Assembly (NCBI GenBank): GCA_946042585.1
Contig: CAMGDO010000024.1
Location: forward strand, 1-8,319
DNA length: 8,319 bases
Reading direction: 5' to 3'
Source: an uncultured Clostridia bacterium
GTDB taxonomy: Bacteria > Bacillota > Clostridia > Christensenellales > Aristaeellaceae
How positions within the stretch are numbered: position 1 is the first letter of the stretch; each line of letters starts with the position of its first letter. A model generated the notes under the pieces. That model was not told where the DNA came from. It was given only the letters and a program-made list of their open reading frames with translations, and made no database searches. This document shows, piece after piece, positions 7,221 through 8,319 of the stretch. The position numbers were made by a program, and so were the translations under genes.

Positions 7221-7236
7221 AGGGCGTTCACGCCCC
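7221..7236 (-). other. Intergenic stem-loop just upstream of the binding-protein ribosome site
   Basis: On the minus strand GGGGCG, the loop TGAA and CGCCCT form a 6-bp stem (five Watson-Crick pairs plus one G-T). It lies 10 bases before AGGAGG and 13 bases after the permease stop. It is followed by GAAAATAT, not a T run, so it is not an intrinsic terminator. A role as an mRNA processing or stabilising element for the binding-protein message is plausible but not shown. Confidence 0.5.
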
Positions 7237-7249
7237 AAATTACTTTGCT

Positions 7250-8179
7250 TTATCCCTTCACCGAACCAATCATCACGCCCTTGACGAAGAACTTCTGCAC
7301 AAAGGGGTAGATGATGAGCATCGGTACGGACGCCACCATAATCAGCGCGTATTTCATCGTTTGCGCCATCTGCACGCGCGCCATCATGGCTTCCAACTCT
7401 TCAGCATCCGCGTTGATATCGATGCGCTTGTTCTGCACCAGAATCTCGCGCAGGAAAATCTGCAGCGGCTGCAGCGCACGATCGTCAATATACATCAGTG
7501 CGTTGAAGTAGCCATTCCAGTGTCCCAGCGCATAATACAGCGCCAGAATCGCCAGCACAGGGCCGGACAGCGGGAAGATGATGCGCCAGACAATCTGGAA
7601 ATCGTTGCATCCGTCAATGCGCGCCGCTTCCTGCAATTCATAGGGAATGGAGTTGGAAATGAACGAGCGGCAGATAATGCAGTTGTAAACCGACACAAGC
7701 CCCAGCAGCAGCAGCACCCAGCGGGTATTGATCAGACCCAGGCTCTTCACCACCAGGAAGGTGGGAATAAGGCCGCCGCCAAACCACATGGTGAACACCA
7801 TGAAGAAGGTGATGACGCCATGACCAAACATGTCCTTGCGGGAGAGGGAGTAGCTGGCCATGAAGGTGACCATCACATTCATCGCCGTACCGACCACCGT
7901 GTAGAAAATGGAGTTGGCATAGCCGGTCAGAAGCCACTTGTTTTCAAAGATCGCCTTGTAGCCTTCCAGATTGAAGCCGATGGGGAAAAGCACCATGCGG
8001 CCGCTGTTGACGGCAATGGGGTCACTGACGGACGCCGAGAAGGCATATACCAGAGGATACAGCGCCAGCACGGCAAATACCGTCAGCAGGCAGTAATTGA
8101 AGACGGAGAAGATGCGATCCCCGCGGCTCTCGCGGATTTTTGTTTTCTTGTGAGGCGCATTGCGAATCATTTCAGCCAT
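7250..8179 (-). CDS. Carbohydrate ABC transporter permease, YtcP/LplC type
   Basis: A 309-residue inner permease subunit of a CUT1-type sugar ABC importer. It has about six membrane segments (roughly 27-50, 88-110, 119-140, 152-172, 200-220 and 277-297) and a basic cytoplasmic N-terminus. The EAA loop EAARIDGCND (184-193), which docks on the ATPase, is intact. The C-terminus QKFFVKGVMIGSVKG is the hallmark ending of the YtcP/LplC subfamily. Length is normal for that family. GGAG lies 6 bases before the ATG at 8179. The gene starts 16 bases after the stop of the partner permease, so the two are co-transcribed and should form a heterodimer. No ATPase gene is present, as is usual where a shared MsmX-type ATPase serves several importers. 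In Bacillus subtilis the related YtcQP-YteP system imports rhamnogalacturonan fragments, which fits the rhamnose genes here, but ligand specificity does not reside in this protein. Confidence 0.95.
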   Translation of the reverse strand: MAEMIRNAPHKKTKIRESRGDRIFSVFNYCLLTVFAVLALYPLVYAFSASVSDPIAVNSGRMVLFPIGFNLEGYKAIFENKWLLTGYANSIFYTVVGTAMNVMVTFMASYSLSRKDMFGHGVITFFMVFTMWFGGGLIPTFLVVKSLGLINTRWVLLLLGLVSVYNCIICRSFISNSIPYELQEAARIDGCNDFQIVWRIIFPLSGPVLAILALYYALGHWNGYFNALMYIDDRALQPLQIFLREILVQNKRIDINADAEELEAMMARVQMAQTMKYALIMVASVPMLIIYPFVQKFFVKGVMIGSVKG

Positions 8180-8195
8180 TTTTCTCTCCCCCTTC

Positions 8196-8319
8196 TCAGA
8201 ACAGGCTGGTCTCGCTAACCGCCTTGGAGATGCGGTTGACGAGCAGCAGCATGATCACGTTGACAACGGAGTTAAACAGACCAATGGCCGTGGTGTAGCT
8301 GAACTTGGCGCCCTGTACA
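8196..8319 (-). CDS. Partial ABC transporter permease, LplB/YteP type (C-terminus only)
   Basis: The last 40 codons of a gene that runs off the window edge. The reading frame gives FSYTTAIGLFNSVVN, then a hydrophobic stretch (VIMLLLV), and ends NRISKAVSETSLF before TGA (8196-8198). This is the standard last membrane helix and tail of LplB/YteP-type permeases, the usual partner of YtcP/LplC. The position 16 bases upstream of the second permease supports that pairing. The N-terminal part, the EAA loop and the promoter are outside the window. Confidence 0.88.
   Translation of the reverse strand, partial: VQGAKFSYTTAIGLFNSVVNVIMLLLVNRISKAVSETSLF

Noticed and set aside
7197..7238. A 14-residue N-terminal extension of the binding protein
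   Set aside because: It would bury the AGGAGG site and part of the hairpin in coding sequence and place charged residues ahead of the signal peptide.
5445..7310. A 621-codon open frame on the plus strand opposite the binding-protein gene
   Set aside because: Same codon-register shadow effect; the minus-strand frame has a clear signal peptide, ribosome site and family motifs.
7361..8218. A 285-codon open frame on the plus strand opposite the permease
   Set aside because: It is in register with the permease and is explained by missing TTA/CTA/TCA codons; the composition is very rich in His, Gln and Arg and it lacks the features of a real protein.

Overview
The window comes from a bacterium, most likely a gut- or rumen-type Clostridia (Bacillota) with moderately high G+C. 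The signs are strong AGGAGG ribosome sites, a LplB/YtcP/YtcQ-type sugar ABC transporter with no ATPase beside it, and FGGY kinase and GH78 sequences of clostridial character. The placement is inference; Christensenellales-like lineages would fit but cannot be proven from this window. No RNA genes, mobile elements, CRISPR arrays or long non-coding stretches are visible.

Every gene lies on the minus strand, so the order of transcription runs from high to low coordinates. First come the last 40 codons of an LplB/YteP-type permease (8196-8319, cut by the window edge). Then come a complete YtcP/LplC-type permease (7250-8179) and a secreted YtcQ/LplA-type solute-binding protein (5592-7196). A GC-rich hairpin with a T-rich tail follows. 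After it come a ComEC-like metallo-beta-lactamase-fold hydrolase (4651-5514), a cytoplasmic GH78 alpha-L-rhamnosidase (1812-4598), a rhamnulokinase, rhaB (417-1805), and, after a 65-base gap, a small glutaredoxin-like protein (31-333).

Read together, this is a rhamnoside utilisation cassette. A CUT1-type ABC importer brings in a rhamnose-containing oligosaccharide or glycoside. The intracellular GH78 enzyme releases L-rhamnose. RhaB phosphorylates L-rhamnulose, the product of rhamnose isomerase. Rhamnose isomerase, rhamnulose-1-phosphate aldolase, the ABC ATPase and any regulator are not in the window. The transporter genes show tighter codon choice than the enzymes, and the hairpin after the binding protein suggests that expression steps down from transporter to enzymes.

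Most of the locus is a recognisable catabolic system. The less explained parts are the MBL-fold protein inside a glycoside operon, the lack of a standard lipobox on the binding protein, hairpins on both sides of the binding-protein gene, a C-terminal helical tail on the GH78 enzyme, and the Cys-rich tail of the glutaredoxin-like protein.
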